Shown in pieces: positions 61,099 through 64,000 of a stretch of DNA of 64,000 nt. Made by a program: the position numbers and the translations under genes. The notes beneath the pieces were generated by a model. That model ran no database searches, was not told the origin of the DNA, and worked only from the letters and a program-made list of their open reading frames with translations. The DNA is from Ryuthela nishihirai (Eukaryota > Arthropoda > Arachnida > Araneae > Heptathelidae): NCBI GenBank assembly GCA_038380435.1, contig JAWZYU010000013.1, positions 64,374,446 to 64,438,445 on the forward strand. The letters run 5' to 3'. Position 1 is the stretch's first letter, and the number at the start of each line of letters is the position of its first letter.

Positions 61099-64000
61099 CA
61101 CTACATTGTGAAATTATAAGTAATGTTTGATAAACCATGAAAATTTAGAGAATTACTAACCTTTTATTATAAGTGTAATCCCAGAAATGGATTCCCAGAA
61201 GGGCTTTCTCCCAGTGACTGAGTGAACTGGTTCCACGACGTGTTATAACTCAATTCTGGCGCTGTAATGACTCAACATGAGTGCCACGGGCAAAAGTCAC
61301 GTGAGAAGCGGCTAACGCTTGTTTATCGCTCCACTTGCCAAGGATAAGACTCAGAAATTCAGGCGACACATATATTGCATTTAAAAATTTTTATTGATTT
61401 CAAAGTATTAGGTGAAACAATGACAATGCGTGCACATGTAATGATTTCCATTGGTTTACAATTTTATACATTTCACAATGATGCTTTTTCACATTGATTA
61501 TACTTTACAGCCTGCTTACAAAATAAAAAAAAATACAGGTTAACAGAGGAAATGGTTGTTTACATACAGCTATCTACATATAATAATATGTAATATTTTT
61601 ACATATATAGGGGGTTATATGCACACATTTGGATAAAATTATCATATTTTTTATACATAAATAGCTCAAACATATTAAAAAACACAGTGAAATATTCTTT
61701 TTTTCTGTTATGTTATTTTTTCATTGTTTTGTAGTGACCGTACGAAAGGGTGTCATAACCATTTTCTAAAATATATCTTTTATCGTCAAAAGGTGACAGA
61801 CCAAGTCTTACACCTTTCACTGTATGAAGACGGTGGTTGCTACTTTGAATCCTTGTCAAATCTACTCGACAAGGTGATTTGTTTATTAAGCAGTCTCTGT
61901 AATCCTTGTGACGAAGGGTTCTTTTTACGATGTATTTGGGGACTCCTTTCCCAGTCTTCTTCTCCTCATGTAAACTCTGAAGGGAATACATTTTAGAACG
62001 AAGCCCTGCAAATTGTTTGATAGGTACTCCCGAAAGTTCATCTTTCATTTTACCTAGTACCTTTTTATTATGTGTACTATGCAAAACATGATCAATGTGA
62101 TAGTCGGACGTGTCAAAATGATCTATATCGTCTTTCATATCAGCATACACGTCCTCGGTTTGAAGCTCGTAGCACAGTGAATCTGTATCAGTGAACAATA
62201 ATTTAGCTTTTTCTCCATATTTCGGACTAATATAGTCATAATGAAAGCTATACATCAATAGTTTACTAATATCTAGAATACTGAAACCAGCATAAATAGG
62301 CCTGTTGAGTTTCAATTTAGTTAGCTTTGATTGCACACATGCAAGGTCGTTGTCAAAAACACGAAAAGCGTGAAAAGCAGGGGATGCTATGAGTTTACAT
62401 ACTCTCTTCGGGCTCTGAGTCAATTCAATTTTCACTCGATTTCTCAAATTTTCCATCGTTTTTCCAAACACAGCATTATTCATCAGTTTGAAGAAGTCCT
62501 TCTCGAAGTCGTTTCTAGCTTTCTTCCGCTGATCTGTATTAAATTCTATATATGGTTTTAGCCAGCAAGACTGATTAAATTCTAAAACGCGATGTATGTT
62601 CTTGAGCTGCATACCGAAGGTTAAATATTGTTTGAGATTTCGATAATGAAGGATATATTTTTCCTTAGAATTTAGATTTGGGGCTAATTTCACGACTGAT
62701 TGGTTTGTATTTATTCCAAGGCTTTGGGCAACCTCTTGACAATATGGGGATAGCATGCTGCTGGTAATCTGAAGTTTCTCAGGGGCTAGTGGGTAATCAT
62801 TATGCTTGTCGTGTAGAGAAACTGGATAATCTAAATCAACTTCCAATATGTATCCTTTATTCGCATCATCAGCAATTGTCGTAATATTTAGATATTCTAT
62901 TTCTTCTTTATTAAGCCATCGAAAATCGCTTTGAGGGAGACATTGTGACATTGCCCATCCATAAAGATTGTTAGCATCATAGTACATAATGTATTTAGAG
63001 GGTAACTGAGGATCATAGGTGTCCAAATATTTGTTGTTTGCAGTACTAAGACGATTGCATATCACAGAAATCCCTCCTCGTATGCCTTTTTCCAGGAAAA
63101 GGTAGATTGTAGGGTCAGTTATTAACTCAAGATTTACATTTGTCATTTTTAAGCATGCTTGCCAGGCTAATCCAGGAGCTGTGTAAACATGACAGGGATC
63201 GATTTCATAGTATCTGATGCATATTTTTCTGAAACTTTCGAAAACATCAGCTAAGAGGAGCACGTCTGTCTTCAGGTACAAGTCATGATACTGGCCTAGA
63301 TTTTTTATGTTGAATGCATTCCACACTCTTATTGCATGGGTGTAGTCTTCTTCCCCTAACGCTTCTTCTGCGAGTTGGTTGTAAAATGCTTCACGTGGTG
63401 GTAATACTGTTTCTTCAAACTTTTGACTGTTGTCGATATAATCATAGGGGTAAACTCCTTTTCTCAGAACCAAGTGTAGCCTTTCGGGTTCAACGTAGTC
63501 CTTTAAAATATGGAACTCATCTGTTGATAAATTATTTACTAGCTTCTCAAGAGATGTGCTTAAAAACTGATAGGAGTCTATAAAATGTAATGTCCCCAGG
63601 GAGAAGGCTATGTATGTTTCCATGTTATTGGGAATGCAATTAATCTTCTTATTTTTAATTCTGCCGATTCCTTGCATAATAAGGTGGCTGTCATATCCCT
63701 TTAGATTGTGAAAGATAACTGGAATCCTATTGGTTAACTTAAAGTTCAGATTGCAGGAATTATGAGCAGCTCCTCGGAATTTACCTGTTATATGATCGTG
63801 ATCTCTCACACGATCTGCTCCTAGGACACGCTTACAAATATGACAGTCAGTAGCGTTGCGAAATGATTCCTCTTCGTAATTTGAGAGTTGCATTGGCTTT
63901 ATCGTCGATAGTAAATTTTTGATGTTTTCTTCTTCTTTAATCAGACATTCTAAAAATTCTTCTACCACATTAGGACCTCTATAAACTACTGGAGGTTTAT
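61099..64000 (-). repeat. Right arm of the large inverted repeat (Polinton copy 2)
   Basis: It is the inverted counterpart of 56866-59769 and is cut by the window edge, so the true arm length is at least 2.9 kb. Differences include the missing palindrome half (see 59465) and continuation into the subterminal repeats. Confidence 0.93.
61713..64000 (-). CDS. polB: Polinton/Maverick-type DNA polymerase B, second copy (5' end off window)
   Basis: The minus-strand frame is open from the right edge to the stop at 61713 (762 codons visible). It covers the CHIC...RDHDHITGKF cluster, Exo II (HNLKGYDSH), Exo III (YLKTD) and polymerase motifs A (DANNLYG), B (NNAVFGKTMEN) and C (TDTDS), all intact. It is nearly identical to the plus-strand copy over the shared region. 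Exo I, the zinc fingers and the promoter would lie beyond 64000. Whether this copy shares the nonsense codon in the third finger cannot be seen. The 3' flank is the same as in copy 1 for about 620 bp before the candidate terminus. No other Polinton gene is in view, but this copy could be complete to the right. Confidence 0.93.
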   Translation of the reverse strand, partial: KPPVVYRGPNVVEEFLECLIKEEENIKNLLSTIKPMQLSNYEEESFRNATDCHICKRVLGADRVRDHDHITGKFRGAAHNSCNLNFKLTNRIPVIFHNLKGYDSHLIMQGIGRIKNKKINCIPNNMETYIAFSLGTLHFIDSYQFLSTSLEKLVNNLSTDEFHILKDYVEPERLHLVLRKGVYPYDYIDNSQKFEETVLPPREAFYNQLAEEALGEEDYTHAIRVWNAFNIKNLGQYHDLYLKTDVLLLADVFESFRKICIRYYEIDPCHVYTAPGLAWQACLKMTNVNLELITDPTIYLFLEKGIRGGISVICNRLSTANNKYLDTYDPQLPSKYIMYYDANNLYGWAMSQCLPQSDFRWLNKEEIEYLNITTIADDANKGYILEVDLDYPVSLHDKHNDYPLAPEKLQITSSMLSPYCQEVAQSLGINTNQSVVKLAPNLNSKEKYILHYRNLKQYLTFGMQLKNIHRVLEFNQSCWLKPYIEFNTDQRKKARNDFEKDFFKLMNNAVFGKTMENLRNRVKIELTQSPKRVCKLIASPAFHAFRVFDNDLACVQSKLTKLKLNRPIYAGFSILDISKLLMYSFHYDYISPKYGEKAKLLFTDTDSLCYELQTEDVYADMKDDIDHFDTSDYHIDHVLHSTHNKKVLGKMKDELSGVPIKQFAGLRSKMYSLQSLHEEKKTGKGVPKYIVKRTLRHKDYRDCLINKSPCRVDLTRIQSSNHRLHTVKGVRLGLSPFDDKRYILENGYDTLSYGHYKTMKK

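Noticed and set aside
61724..63583. Plus-strand readings opposite the second polymerase copy
   Set aside because: They are antisense shadows of the minus-strand polymerase; identical shadows occur opposite the first copy.
1..64000. CRISPR arrays, operons, ribosome binding sites, rRNA genes
   Set aside because: The window is eukaryotic; repeats found are transposon- or satellite-like, and no rRNA sequence was seen.

Overview
The window is animal genomic DNA, most likely arthropod and possibly chelicerate (an inference from repeat style, not a proven assignment). It is AT-rich with long gene-poor stretches. It carries tRNA-derived SINEs, tail-less DNA-transposon derivatives, mariner and Tc-like transposase wrecks, a non-LTR retrotransposon wreck and Polinton/Maverick-type DNA. 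Coding pieces are separated by introns or decayed. I use two working names. SINE-A is a ~380 bp family with a tRNA-like head (A box near TGGCTCAGTCGG, B box GGTTCGAGTCC) and a central domain with two ACGTTAA motifs. SINE-B is a ~200 bp family with a tRNA-Ser/Leu-like head (GTGGCCGAGTGGTTA) and a TTTA-type tail.

Layout. 1-10 kb: an end of a dispersed repeat (R1), old SINE pieces, a decayed reverse-transcriptase gene (3.06-4.74 kb) and three young SINE-A copies. 10-18 kb: an AT-rich block without recognisable SINEs, bounded by R1 sequences, holding a TIR element with a THAP-like exon and minus-strand remains of a THAP/P-type transposase. 18-26 kb: SINEs, a Tc/mariner-type element with long TIRs, and a hAT-type MITE with an exact 8 bp target duplication. 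At 26.4 kb lies the one clear host coding exon, the 3' terminal exon of a BMP/TGF-beta family ligand (ADMP-like). 27-46 kb: two mariner copies, many SINEs, hAT-type and foldback elements, and a hairpin-rich module present twice in inverted orientation. 47-54 kb: a segmental duplication carrying a pair of small exon candidates, one expanded by a minisatellite.

54.8-64 kb is the most striking part. A Polinton-type protein-primed family B DNA polymerase gene (plus strand) begins with C2H2 zinc fingers, lies behind a duplicated TATA/initiator promoter and has one nonsense codon in the third finger. A nearly identical polymerase copy lies on the minus strand and runs off the right edge. The two copies face each other tail to tail as inverted arms of at least 2.9 kb around a ~1.3 kb spacer. 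The right copy has a candidate Polinton terminus (AGTGCC..., 61003) with subterminal copies of the same motif; the left copy breaks off inside such a motif. No Polinton integrase, ATPase, protease or capsid gene is visible in the window.

The genes do not form a pathway. The organising theme is a host locus (BMP ligand, duplicated exons) embedded in layers of mobile DNA whose relative ages can be read from target duplications, nesting and an empty site.
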